Below are positions 45,409-53,209 of a stretch of 64,000 nt of DNA, piece by piece. The translations under genes were made by a program, and so were the position numbers. Positions within the stretch are counted from its first letter, which is position 1; each line of letters opens with the position of its first letter. Source of the DNA: Microbaculum sp051390635 (GTDB lineage Bacteria; Pseudomonadota; Alphaproteobacteria; Rhizobiales; Tepidamorphaceae); contig NZ_JBPODT010000005.1 in assembly GCF_051390635.1 (NCBI RefSeq), forward strand, positions 124,001 to 188,000, in the 5' to 3' direction. The notes under the pieces are model-generated. The model saw nothing but the letters and a program-made list of their open reading frames with translations. It was not told the DNA's origin and ran no database searches.

Positions 45409-45942
45409 ATGCTGGCGACAGGTCGCGCATTGCGGCGAGTCCTCGACGCGGTTTATCTGGCCGGCGGCGTTGTCGCGGCACTGTTTACGGTCGCCATCCT
45501 GGTCCTGATCGTGCTGCAGATGCTGGCGCGATGGACGGGGCAGGTGTTTCCCGGCGCCACCGACTATGCCGGCTACTGCATGGCCGGGGCGTCCTTCTTC
45601 GCCTTCGCCTACGCGCTCAATCACGGCGCCCACATCCGCGTCTCGATCCTGCTGAACGCCCTCGGCAAGCACCGCCGATGGCTGGAGATCTGGTGCTTCG
45701 CCATCGGAACGGCCGCCTCGACCTATTTCGCCTGGTACGCCGTCAGGGGAACGTACTGGTCCTGGAAGCTTCAGGATATCAGCCAGGGGCTGGACGCCAC
45801 GCCGATCTGGATACCGCAGCTGTCGATGGCGGCCGGCACAGTCCTGCTGGCGCTGTGCTTCTGGGACCACCTCGTCCGCCTGCTGGTGACCGGCTCGCAC
45901 GGCATCAAGACCGATCTCATCGATCAGAGCCACGCGGAGTAG
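45409..45942 (+). CDS. dctQ: TRAP transporter small permease (DctQ family)
   Basis: A 177-residue four-helix membrane subunit. The first helix, VVAALFTVAILVLIVLQMLARW, and the family-typical TDYAGYCMAGASFFAFAYALNHGAHIRV stretch are clear. ATG 45409 follows a GGGGGG run. It lies 70 bases after dctP, separated by the hairpin, and ten bases before dctM, with which it forms the membrane complex. Confidence 0.93.
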   Translation: MLATGRALRRVLDAVYLAGGVVAALFTVAILVLIVLQMLARWTGQVFPGATDYAGYCMAGASFFAFAYALNHGAHIRVSILLNALGKHRRWLEIWCFAIGTAASTYFAWYAVRGTYWSWKLQDISQGLDATPIWIPQLSMAAGTVLLALCFWDHLVRLLVTGSHGIKTDLIDQSHAE

Positions 45943-45952
45943 GAACGGACCG

Positions 45953-47266
45953 ATGGAACAACTCGCTCCGATCGCGATCTTCCTGTTCGTCCTGTTCCTG
46001 CTTCTGGGAACCGGTGTCTGGGTCGGGCTCGCGCTTCTCGGCGTCGCCTTTGTCGGCATGGAGCTCTTCACCACCCGGCCGGCCGGCGATGCGATGATCA
46101 CGACGATCTGGACGTCGTCGTCGTCCTGGTCGCTCACCGCCTTGCCGCTGTTCATCTGGATGGGCGAGATCCTTTATCGAACGCGCTTGTCGGAAGACAT
46201 GTTCCGCGGCCTGTCGCCCTGGATGGCGCGGCTTCCCGGCGGGCTCGTCCACACCAACATCGTCGGCTGCACGGTGTTCGCCGCCGTCTCGGGGTCGTCG
46301 GCGGCGACGCTGACCACGGTCGGCAAGATGTCCGTTCCCGAATTGCGCAGGCGCGACTACCCGGAGACGATGGTCATCGGCACGCTGGCCGGGGCAGCGA
46401 CGCTCGGCCTGATGATCCCGCCGTCGCTGACGCTGATCGTCTACGGCGTCACGATCAACGAGTCGATCACGAAGCTTTTCATCGCCGGCATCGTTCCCGG
46501 CATCGTCCTGGCGGCGATGTTCATGGCGTATGTCGCGATCTACTCGAAGGTCTCGAAGACCTACCATCCCACGCCCGAGCCGGAGATGACCTTCGCCGAG
46601 AAGGTGCGGAACTCGCGCTTCCTCATTCCGGTCATCTGCCTGATCCTCGTGGTGATCGGGTCGATGTACCTGGGATTGGCGACCGCCACCGAAGCGGCCG
46701 CCTTCGGCGTTCTCGGTTCGCTGGCGCTCGCGGCGGGTCAGGGATCGCTGACCGTCGGCACATTCGTCGAAAGCCTGATGGGGGCGGTGCGGACATCGGC
46801 CATGATCGCCCTGATCCTCGCCGGGGCCGCGTTCCTGTCGCTGTCGATGGGCTTCACCGGCCTGCCGCGCGGCCTGGCGACACTGATCGACTCGCTCAAC
46901 CTGACGCGCTTCGAATTGCTGATGGCGCTGCTCGTCTTCTACATCGTGCTCGGCTGTTTCCTGGACGGCATATCGTCGGTGGTGCTGACCATGGCGGTCG
47001 TCGAACCGATGATCCGGCAGGCCGGCATCGACATCATCTGGTTCGGCATATTCATCGTCGTGGTCGTCGAGATGGCGCAGATCACCCCGCCGATCGGCTT
47101 CAACCTCTTCGTCCTGCAGGGGATGACCGGACACGAAATGAACTTCATCGCCCGCGCGGCGGTGCCGATGTTCCTGATCATGGTGCTGATGGTTTTCGTT
47201 CTGATCGCCTTCCCCGATCTGGCGACGTGGCTGCCCGAGAACATGCGCCAGCGTCCGGGAGGCTAG
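45953..47266 (+). CDS. dctM: TRAP transporter large permease (DctM family)
   Basis: A 437-residue polytopic channel subunit. SGSSAATLTTVGKMSVPEL is the family SGSSAA loop, followed by LGLMIPPSLTLIVYGVTINES and the C-terminal ITPPIGFNLFVLQGMTGHE. Length is typical. It completes the second TRAP set. The BASS-like permease gene follows after 116 bases in the same direction. Confidence 0.96.
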   Translation: MEQLAPIAIFLFVLFLLLGTGVWVGLALLGVAFVGMELFTTRPAGDAMITTIWTSSSSWSLTALPLFIWMGEILYRTRLSEDMFRGLSPWMARLPGGLVHTNIVGCTVFAAVSGSSAATLTTVGKMSVPELRRRDYPETMVIGTLAGAATLGLMIPPSLTLIVYGVTINESITKLFIAGIVPGIVLAAMFMAYVAIYSKVSKTYHPTPEPEMTFAEKVRNSRFLIPVICLILVVIGSMYLGLATATEAAAFGVLGSLALAAGQGSLTVGTFVESLMGAVRTSAMIALILAGAAFLSLSMGFTGLPRGLATLIDSLNLTRFELLMALLVFYIVLGCFLDGISSVVLTMAVVEPMIRQAGIDIIWFGIFIVVVVEMAQITPPIGFNLFVLQGMTGHEMNFIARAAVPMFLIMVLMVFVLIAFPDLATWLPENMRQRPGG

Positions 47267-47382
47267 GCTTTGTCGGTTACCGGCCTTGCGCTGCTCGGTT
47301 CGCCGCCCCTGACCCGCTATCGCTCCGCCTCGCTCGCGATCAGCGGCTCGGCCGCGGCGGTATTGAGCCCCAGAGGACTGAT

Positions 47383-48315
47383 GTGACGAGTCTTGTATCG
47401 CTGCTGGGATACGCCGCGCGGCACGGCCGGATACTCCTAATCGCCGGGCTCGTCGCCGGCATCGCCCTGCCGGGCGCGGCCGTGGTTATGAAGGCCTGGT
47501 TGCCGGAACTGGTCGCGCTCCTGCTGTTCGTCGCCGCGCTTCGCATCGGCCCGCGCCAGGCATTGGGGGCGGTCGGCGACCTGTCGGTCACGGCGGGGCT
47601 CACGCTACTGTTTCAGCTTGCGATACCGGCCGCGGCCATCCTCGTCATGATGGCCGGCGGCTGGCTCGACCACCCGATCGCGCTGTCGCTGGTCCTCATG
47701 CTGTCGGCGTCTTCCATATCGGGCAGCCCGAACCTGACGCTGCTGACCGGCAACGACCCGGCACCGGCGTTGCGACTGCTGATCTTCGGGACCGCGGTAC
47801 TGCCGGCGACGGTGCTGATTCCGTTCTGGCTTGTGCCTGAACTGGGGACGGCCGGCGAGGTGCTGCTCGCCGCGGGGCGCCTGCTTGGCGTCATTGCCAT
47901 CGCCGGCGGGGTCGCCTTCCTGATCCGCGGCTTCCTGTTGCCGCTGCCGGCTCCGGAAACGCTGCGGGCGATCGACGGCCTTTCGGCCATCGCCATGGCG
48001 GTCCTGGTGGTCGGCCTGATGTCCGCCGTCGGTCCGGCGATGGTCGAAACGCCGGCCACCTTCCTGTTCTGGCTGGCGATCGCATGCGCCGCCAATCTCG
48101 GGCTTCAGGTCGCCGTCGCGTTCGCGCTGCGCAATTCGAGGCTGAAGGACAGCCGGGCGGCCTACAGCATCGTCGCCGGAAATCGGAACATGGCCCTGTT
48201 CCTGGTCGCCCTGCCCGCAAGCACGACCGATCCCCTGCTCCTCTTTATCGGCTGCTACCAGATCCCGATGTATCTGACGCCGATCCTGCTGAGACGCCTC
48301 TATCGGCCGACATGA
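47383..48315 (+). CDS. BASS-like (bile acid:sodium symporter superfamily) permease
   Basis: A 310-residue membrane protein with about ten hydrophobic helices. The central SASSISGSPNLTLLTGND and the late SIVAGNRNMALFLVALPAS crossover segments resemble bile-acid:sodium symporter relatives. The start is a GTG at 47383 with AGAGGA seven bases upstream; the frame runs back into dctM but has no better start. It may export or import a metabolite of the pathway encoded by the preceding operon. The cargo is unknown, and the family call is by eye only. Confidence 0.7.
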   Translation: MTSLVSLLGYAARHGRILLIAGLVAGIALPGAAVVMKAWLPELVALLLFVAALRIGPRQALGAVGDLSVTAGLTLLFQLAIPAAAILVMMAGGWLDHPIALSLVLMLSASSISGSPNLTLLTGNDPAPALRLLIFGTAVLPATVLIPFWLVPELGTAGEVLLAAGRLLGVIAIAGGVAFLIRGFLLPLPAPETLRAIDGLSAIAMAVLVVGLMSAVGPAMVETPATFLFWLAIACAANLGLQVAVAFALRNSRLKDSRAAYSIVAGNRNMALFLVALPASTTDPLLLFIGCYQIPMYLTPILLRRLYRPT

Positions 48316-48352
48316 TCGGCCATGCCCCGCTCGGGGACCGGTACGCCTGCGG

Positions 48353-48667
48353 TCAAGGAAGGGAGCGTTTCGTTCGAGCCGATCGCGGCAGGGGCCTGTC
48401 GCCGAAATCCAGCGTCGACTGCCGTACGATCCTGCCATCCCGGTCGACGACGATCTGGCAACGGCGGCTCTTGTGGAAAAACGTCAGCCGGTAGTGGCCG
48501 GCGTCCTCGTCGACCCCGCGCTCGCAAAGGCTCGTGATCGCCCCCTCCCGCATGCGCGTCAGCACGACCGGCGGGTCCAGATCGAGGCCCTTGCCGATCA
48601 CGCGGGCATCGATGCTGATCTCGCCGTTCTCGAACTCAACCGCCAGGGCGTCGTCTCTCGGTCTCAT
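48353..48667 (-). CDS. DUF6522-like protein
   Basis: A 104-residue soluble protein (MRPRDDALAVEFENGEISID...). I recall this family, now called DUF6522, from denitrifying alphaproteobacteria, with ITSLCERGVDEDAGHYRLTFFH as its core (residues about 45-66). Its ATG overlaps the stop of the cyclo-ligase gene (ATGA), and it ends the operon headed by the truncated hemoglobin. A conserved Cys and His could bind metal or heme, but no function is known to me. It converges with the BASS-like gene. Confidence 0.7.
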   Translation of the reverse strand: MRPRDDALAVEFENGEISIDARVIGKGLDLDPPVVLTRMREGAITSLCERGVDEDAGHYRLTFFHKSRRCQIVVDRDGRIVRQSTLDFGDRPLPRSARTKRSLP

Positions 48668-49350
48668 GACGACGCCTCTGCCGCGGAATACACGGCATCC
48701 TCGGTAATCACCGTATCCATCGGGATATCGTGGGGTTGCGGGTGGATGGTCCGGATGGCGGCGTTCTCGTAGCCGACGCCGAACACGCGCGGTTTGCGCG
48801 GCAAGGCGGCCAGCGTGCGGTCGAAGAACCCGCCGCCGTAGCCGAGCCGGTAGCAGGACGGATCGAATCCGACGACGGGGGCGATGACGATGTCTGGCAG
48901 GACGTCGGCGCCCTCGGCGGGTACCGGGATGTTCCAGATGCCCCGTTCCAGCCGGTCGCCCGAACGCCAGGCGCGAAATACCAGCGGCGCCGCCTTTTCG
49001 ACCACGACCGGCAGGGCGCATCGCGCGCCGAGGGACGTCATTCGCTCCATGAAGGGGCGCAGGTCCGGTTCGCCCCTGAATGGCCAGTAGGCGCTGATGG
49101 TCACCCCCGAGACACCGCCGATCGCGGCTTCCAGCGCGGCGGCGATCCGGCTCCCGTGTCCCGACCGCACCGCGTTCGGGACCGCCAGCCTCTCGGCGAT
49201 CAGCCGCTCGCGTTCCGCCTTGCGCCAGCGCTTGACGTCGCTTCGCAGGGGAACCGCACCGCCGGCTGCCTCCGCGGGGCCGTCGTCGCCGGCCTCGTGC
49301 ATGAAGCAGGGCGGCGAAGCGTAGGTCGACGGTGGGTCGTCCGCGATCAT
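48664..49350 (-). CDS. 5-formyltetrahydrofolate cyclo-ligase family protein with N-terminal extension
   Basis: A 228-residue protein whose residues from about 40 onward match 5-formyl-THF cyclo-ligase, which converts 5-formyl-THF to methenyl-THF with ATP. The ATP-phosphate site is GYGGGFFDRTLA near residue 170, and WRKAERERLIAERL opens the domain. The first 40 residues are extra and contain YASPPCFMHE, a Cys-His-Glu motif absent from ordinary family members. AGAGGA precedes ATG 49350. It lies ten bases after the truncated hemoglobin gene under an NsrR-type operator, so a nitrogen-oxide-linked role is likely. Confidence 0.85.
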   Translation of the reverse strand: MIADDPPSTYASPPCFMHEAGDDGPAEAAGGAVPLRSDVKRWRKAERERLIAERLAVPNAVRSGHGSRIAAALEAAIGGVSGVTISAYWPFRGEPDLRPFMERMTSLGARCALPVVVEKAAPLVFRAWRSGDRLERGIWNIPVPAEGADVLPDIVIAPVVGFDPSCYRLGYGGGFFDRTLAALPRKPRVFGVGYENAAIRTIHPQPHDIPMDTVITEDAVYSAAEASS

Positions 49351-49360
49351 GGCCTATCCT

Positions 49361-49840
49361 CTAGCTGCCGGCGCCCTGCGGCAGCGCAACGTCCGTATCG
49401 GGCCGCACCAGCCGCTGCCCCTTCATGACCAGCATGCCGTTGAAGGACGCGATACCGAGTTCGAGACTATCCGCGATCCGGCGCGCGCGCTCGATGAAAT
49501 GGTCGGCGGCGACGTCGGAACAGATCTCGATGGCCGTTTCCTCGAACAAGGCGAGCCAGCGATCGAAATGGCGCGCGTCGACCGGCAGAGGCTGGTGCGC
49601 GTCCATCGGCTGGCCGTGGTAACGGCCGGTCATCAGCGCGACCGATGACCAGAACGCCCGCATCCGCTCCAGGTGCACGGGCCAGTTCCCGATGCGCGCC
49701 TCGAACACCGGCCCGAGCAGCTCATCGTTGCGGACCTTCCCGTAGAACGTGTCAACGAGACGCCCGATCAGCGCTTCGTCTATGCCGGTCCGCTCTCTGA
49801 TCTCTTCGGTTATCAGGGCGCGTCGTTCAGCATGTGTCAT
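49361..49840 (-). CDS. Group III truncated hemoglobin
   Basis: A 159-residue 2/2 hemoglobin. MTHAERRALITEEIRERTGI is a typical start of group III members. The B-helix has LVDTFYGKVR, and the likely proximal heme ligand is H82 in DAHQPLP, followed by HFDRWLALFEET. Such globins bind O2 and NO and protect against nitrosative stress, as for Campylobacter Ctb. The NsrR-type palindrome ends ten bases before the ATG, which would let a repressor block initiation. The longer frame upstream of 49840 runs through the operator and was rejected. Confidence 0.88.
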   Translation of the reverse strand: MTHAERRALITEEIRERTGIDEALIGRLVDTFYGKVRNDELLGPVFEARIGNWPVHLERMRAFWSSVALMTGRYHGQPMDAHQPLPVDARHFDRWLALFEETAIEICSDVAADHFIERARRIADSLELGIASFNGMLVMKGQRLVRPDTDVALPQGAGS

Positions 49841-49850
49841 GGCATGTCCC

Positions 49851-49873
49851 AATAGGTATTTCAAATACCTATT
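49851..49873. promoter_or_regulatory. NsrR-type (Rrf2) 11-1-11 operator
   Basis: A perfect inverted repeat: AATAGGTATTT (49851-49861), one central C, then its exact reverse complement (49863-49873). This matches the 11-1-11 layout and the core ATTT-N-AAAT of NsrR operators, the NO-sensing Fe-S repressors. It lies ten bases from the truncated hemoglobin start and about 210 bases from the divergent Crp/Fnr gene. No Rrf2 gene is in the window. Confidence 0.8.
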
Positions 49874-50084
49874 TATCATTTGACGCGCGGCATTGCCACC
49901 CCGAATTCCGATGCGGACATGCCGCGGTCCAGGCCATTGTGTCGCTCCCGATTCTACGGCTTCGGCTGGCGTTTGGCGCGACAAACCTGTATCCAAAATC
50001 AGGCTGCGACATCGCTGGGACATCGCCGGATTGTCATAGCCTGCACGATGCGTCACCGCGGGACCGAAAGGTAAAACGACGTCC

Positions 50085-50801
50085 ATGGGAATCACGTTGC
50101 AGGCCAATGACTTGGCGGCTCTTCGAAACACCGCGCTGTTCAGCGGGCTCAACGACGAAACACTGGCCAAGCTCCTGAAGCACGCCAGGATCAACACGCA
50201 TGCGCGCGGCGAAATGCTTTTCCTGCAGGATGAGCCCGTGGAGGCGTTTTATGTGGTCCTGGACGGCTGGGTGAAGATCTTCCGCACCACGCCGTCCGGC
50301 GACGAAGCGGTCATCGGCGTCTTTCACCGCGGCGAGAGCTTCGCCGAGGCGGCCGCGTTCGTGTCCGGAAAGTACCCGGCGACCGGGGAAACGGTGTCGG
50401 ACGCCCGCCTGCTGCACATTCCGTCCCGGCACCTGTTGGACCTGGTCATGGAGTCACCGGAGATCGGCCTGGCGATGCTCGCCTCGACCTCGCGCCACCT
50501 GCATATGCTGGTCAACCAGATCGAGGAGCTGAAGGCCCATACGGGCACGCAGCGCGTGGCACGGTTCCTGTTGTCGCTGGCGCCCGTCCGGTCGGGTTCG
50601 TGCACGATCGCGATCCCGTACGACAAGGCATTGCTCGCCGGCAAACTCGGCATGAAGCCGGAGAGCCTGTCGCGGGCATTTCAGCGCCTCAAAGCGTGCG
50701 GCCTGTCGATCCGCCGCGACATGGCGATCGTGGACGACATCGCGCATCTGCAGCAGCTCGTGGAACAGGACCGCGCCGAGGTGTTTCGCTCGCGCGCCTG
50801 A
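50085..50801 (+). CDS. Crp/Fnr-family regulator, Dnr/NnrR-like
   Basis: A 238-residue Crp/Fnr protein without an N-terminal cysteine cluster. The sensory barrel (residues about 20-125) has EMLFLQDEPVEAFYVVLDGW and FHRGESFAEAAAFVSGKYP. The winged helix LAGKLGMKPESLSRAFQRLK has the E-x-x-S-R residues (ESLSR) of TTGA half-site readers. The resemblance to Dnr/NnrR NO-responsive activators and the position between the hemoglobin operon and nos genes suggest control of nos and other denitrification genes. The three cysteines do not form an Fe-S motif. Confidence 0.85.
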   Translation: MGITLQANDLAALRNTALFSGLNDETLAKLLKHARINTHARGEMLFLQDEPVEAFYVVLDGWVKIFRTTPSGDEAVIGVFHRGESFAEAAAFVSGKYPATGETVSDARLLHIPSRHLLDLVMESPEIGLAMLASTSRHLHMLVNQIEELKAHTGTQRVARFLLSLAPVRSGSCTIAIPYDKALLAGKLGMKPESLSRAFQRLKACGLSIRRDMAIVDDIAHLQQLVEQDRAEVFRSRA

Positions 50802-50838
50802 CCGCGCCCCCGATCGCCGCCCCGTTCCGCGCACCTGC

Positions 50839-51819
50839 TCAGGCCGAAAGGTCCAGACGGACGCCCGCCTCGTCGACGCCGATTACCCGATAGCCCGGAT
50901 ACTGTTCCAGGCCCTCGCGGATGGCCGCCTGCGGCATCACCGCGAAGGCGGTCGACAGCCCGTCCGCCATCGCCGCCGAAGGCCCGAGCACGGAGATCCG
51001 TCGCCACACCCCGCCGGGCCTGCCCGTGGCCGGATCGATGAGATGCGGGACGCGGCCGGCGGCATCCAGGACCGTTCCGCGCGGCGCCGTGGTGGCGAGC
51101 GCCGTTTCCGCGATATCCAGCCGTTCCTCGGCGGGGCCGTCCCCGTGCTCGGCCAGTCCGGCCTTCCACGGGCGGCCATCGGGATGGCGGCCGAGCGCCC
51201 GGATCTCGCCGACATTGACGAGGACGTTCCGAAGCCCTTCCGCGCGCAGGAGTTCGGCGACACGATCCGTGGCATAACCTTGCGCGATGCCGTTCAGCGT
51301 CACGGCCATGCCCGGCCTGGAAAAGCGTACCGACGCGTCGTCGATCGCGAGGTTCTTCCAGCCCGTCCTTGCCCGCGCCGCCGCGACGGCCTGCGGATCC
51401 GGCCCGCCGGGCGCCGCCCCGGGTTCGGCGAAATGGCGGGCGTAGAGCTGCCACAGCGGCTGGATCGTCGGATCGAACGCGCCACCCGTCACGCCGTGGA
51501 TGCCGTCGGCAAGCGACAGGAGCGACAACAGATCGAACGGCGGAAGGTCGACGCGCGCCTCGCGGTTCAGCCGGCCGACGACGCTGTCGTCCCGATAGAG
51601 ACTGAAGATCGCCTCCAGGCGCGCGATCTCGGCGCGCGCCGTCTCGATGATCCGCTGCGCCTCGGCTTCGTCCGGGTGCGCCAGCACGATCGACGTCTGC
51701 GCCCCCATGGCGGTCCCGGTCCAGCGGGTCAGCCGCGTCGTGGCCGGCGCCCGGCCCGCCGCGAGCGGAACGACGGCGGCAGCGGCGGAAATCTCGATCA
51801 AACGGCGTCTGGTCAGCAT
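50839..51819 (-). CDS. nosX: NosX, periplasmic FAD:protein FMN transferase (ApbE family)
   Basis: A 326-residue ApbE-type flavin transferase that attaches FMN to the NosR flavodoxin-like domain. A twin-arginine signal, TRRRLIEISAAAAVVPLAAG, opens the protein. Hallmarks are TGGAFDPTIQPL, NGIAQGYATDRVAELL, HLIDPATGRP and DGLSTAFAVM. I chose ATG 51819 because GGAG lies seven to eight bases upstream and the Tat motif begins there; upstream in-frame ATGs at 51840 and 51852 are possible, the last overlapping the nosL stop. The product probably modifies the Thr of NosR's SGAT motif. Confidence 0.92.
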   Translation of the reverse strand: MLTRRRLIEISAAAAVVPLAAGRAPATTRLTRWTGTAMGAQTSIVLAHPDEAEAQRIIETARAEIARLEAIFSLYRDDSVVGRLNREARVDLPPFDLLSLLSLADGIHGVTGGAFDPTIQPLWQLYARHFAEPGAAPGGPDPQAVAAARARTGWKNLAIDDASVRFSRPGMAVTLNGIAQGYATDRVAELLRAEGLRNVLVNVGEIRALGRHPDGRPWKAGLAEHGDGPAEERLDIAETALATTAPRGTVLDAAGRVPHLIDPATGRPGGVWRRISVLGPSAAMADGLSTAFAVMPQAAIREGLEQYPGYRVIGVDEAGVRLDLSA

Positions 51820-51848
51820 TGTCTTCTCCGCGCGGGTCATTACGCCGG

Positions 51849-52382
51849 TCATTGTGCCGGGACGCCCGGCTCGCCCGACGACGCGGTGTCGACGGGTGAG
51901 AGCACGTAGTCTTCGGGAATCTCGGCAAAGCGCACGATCTTGCCACCGTGCTGGCTCACAAAGGTCTCGGCGGCGCTTCGCACGCCAAAGGGGATCGTTT
52001 CCGGCACCCCCATCCCGCCGGTCTGCCGGCTGTCGATGACGAAATAGGCCTCGTCGGCGTCCACCCAGTTGGCGTCGCCCGGCTCCGCCCAGCTCTTGGC
52101 CCGCCCCATGTCGTTCACGTAGATCGCAGTGATCTCGGCGGTCTCCTCCGGCAACCGGGTGTAGACGACCGCGTCGCGCACCTGAGAGAACCACAGCGGC
52201 GCGAGAAGCCCGGCGAGATGGATCTGCGCCTTGGGACCTTCGTGCTCGAGCACGTTCATCTGGCAGTAATGCCCCACCGCCTCCGCCGTCATGGCGACGG
52301 GATCCGGCTTCTCGACCACCGCGTCCTCGAAGCAGCCGCCAACGGACAGGGACAGCATCGCGATCATCGCGGCCCGGATCAT
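51849..52382 (-). CDS. nosL: NosL copper chaperone lipoprotein
   Basis: A 177-residue outer- or inner-membrane-anchored copper(I) chaperone that delivers copper to NosZ. The lipobox LSVGGC places the lipid cysteine at about residue 17. The copper-binding region GHYCQMNVLEHEGPKAQIHL has the family C-x-M pattern and adjacent histidines. Its ATG overlaps the nosY stop. The C-terminus is proline-rich. Confidence 0.93.
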   Translation of the reverse strand: MIRAAMIAMLSLSVGGCFEDAVVEKPDPVAMTAEAVGHYCQMNVLEHEGPKAQIHLAGLLAPLWFSQVRDAVVYTRLPEETAEITAIYVNDMGRAKSWAEPGDANWVDADEAYFVIDSRQTGGMGVPETIPFGVRSAAETFVSQHGGKIVRFAEIPEDYVLSPVDTASSGEPGVPAQ

Positions 52383-53209
52383 GGCTCGATCCTCCTGAAC
52401 ACGAACCAGGCGGCGGCGAACGCGGCCACCAGCCAGGCGATAAGGCTTGCCAGCGCGACGCCCGGCGGGAACGGCAGCGCCTCGGCGATACCCGCCATCC
52501 CGGTCAGCGTCTTCGCCGCGCCAAGCATCGCCAGATTGAACAGCCGGAACGCATCGCCCGGCGAGGCGACCAGAAGCCAGGGGAACAGCGTCGTCGCGAA
52601 CACGCCTTCCCGCTCGACGACCACGATGGCAAGGAGGCCCAGATCGTAGAGCACGACCGCCACCAGCCACACGCCGACGGCAAGCGCGGCGGCCGTTCCG
52701 GTCTGGCGCACCAGCGCGCTCGCCAGGTAGCCGATCGCGAGGAAGACCGCCCCCAGCAGGATCGATGTGGCGATGAGGCGGACAAGCACGCCGAGGCCGG
52801 CAAAGCCGCCGTCGCTGGTAAACGCGACCGCCGCGCCCGATACGCCGTAGCCGACGACCACGGCGATCGACAGAACCGCGAGGTGGCCGACGAACTTGCC
52901 CGCGAGGATCTCGAAGCGGGAGACGGGACAGGCAAGGACGAGCTGCAAGGTGCCCCTGTCGATCTCCCCGGCCACCGTATCGAAAGCCAGCAGAAGCGCG
53001 ATCAGCGGCACGAGGTAGACCGACAGCGTCGCCAGGCTCGCCGCCGTCACCGTCAGGCGGTCGACCCCGACCGTCCCGGTCGGTGCCGAGCCGACCAACG
53101 CCAGGATCCCGGCGAACAGGGTCAGGATCAGGACGGACAGGATCACCCAGCGGTTGCGTATGCCGAGCCTGAGCTCGAGGGCTGCAATGGCGAGAATGTT
53201 GACGATCAT
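52379..53209 (-). CDS. nosY: NosY ABC transporter permease
   Basis: A 276-residue six-helix inner-membrane permease that, with NosF and NosD, supports maturation of the NosZ copper centres. It begins MIVNILAIAALELRLGIRNRW, close to the family start. It has the loop FDTVAGEIDRGTLQLVLACPVSRFEILAGKF (residues about 75-105) and ends with VASPGDAFRLFNLAM and FPPGVALASLIAW. The start overlaps the nosF stop (ATGA), and its own stop overlaps nosL. Confidence 0.94.
   Translation of the reverse strand: MIVNILAIAALELRLGIRNRWVILSVLILTLFAGILALVGSAPTGTVGVDRLTVTAASLATLSVYLVPLIALLLAFDTVAGEIDRGTLQLVLACPVSRFEILAGKFVGHLAVLSIAVVVGYGVSGAAVAFTSDGGFAGLGVLVRLIATSILLGAVFLAIGYLASALVRQTGTAAALAVGVWLVAVVLYDLGLLAIVVVEREGVFATTLFPWLLVASPGDAFRLFNLAMLGAAKTLTGMAGIAEALPFPPGVALASLIAWLVAAFAAAWFVFRRIEP

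Noticed and set aside
49972..49985. TTTG-GCGCGA-CAAA dyad upstream of the Dnr-like gene
   Set aside because: It resembles an FNR box, but the spacing between TTG and CAA is six, not eight, so it should not fit a Crp/Fnr dimer.
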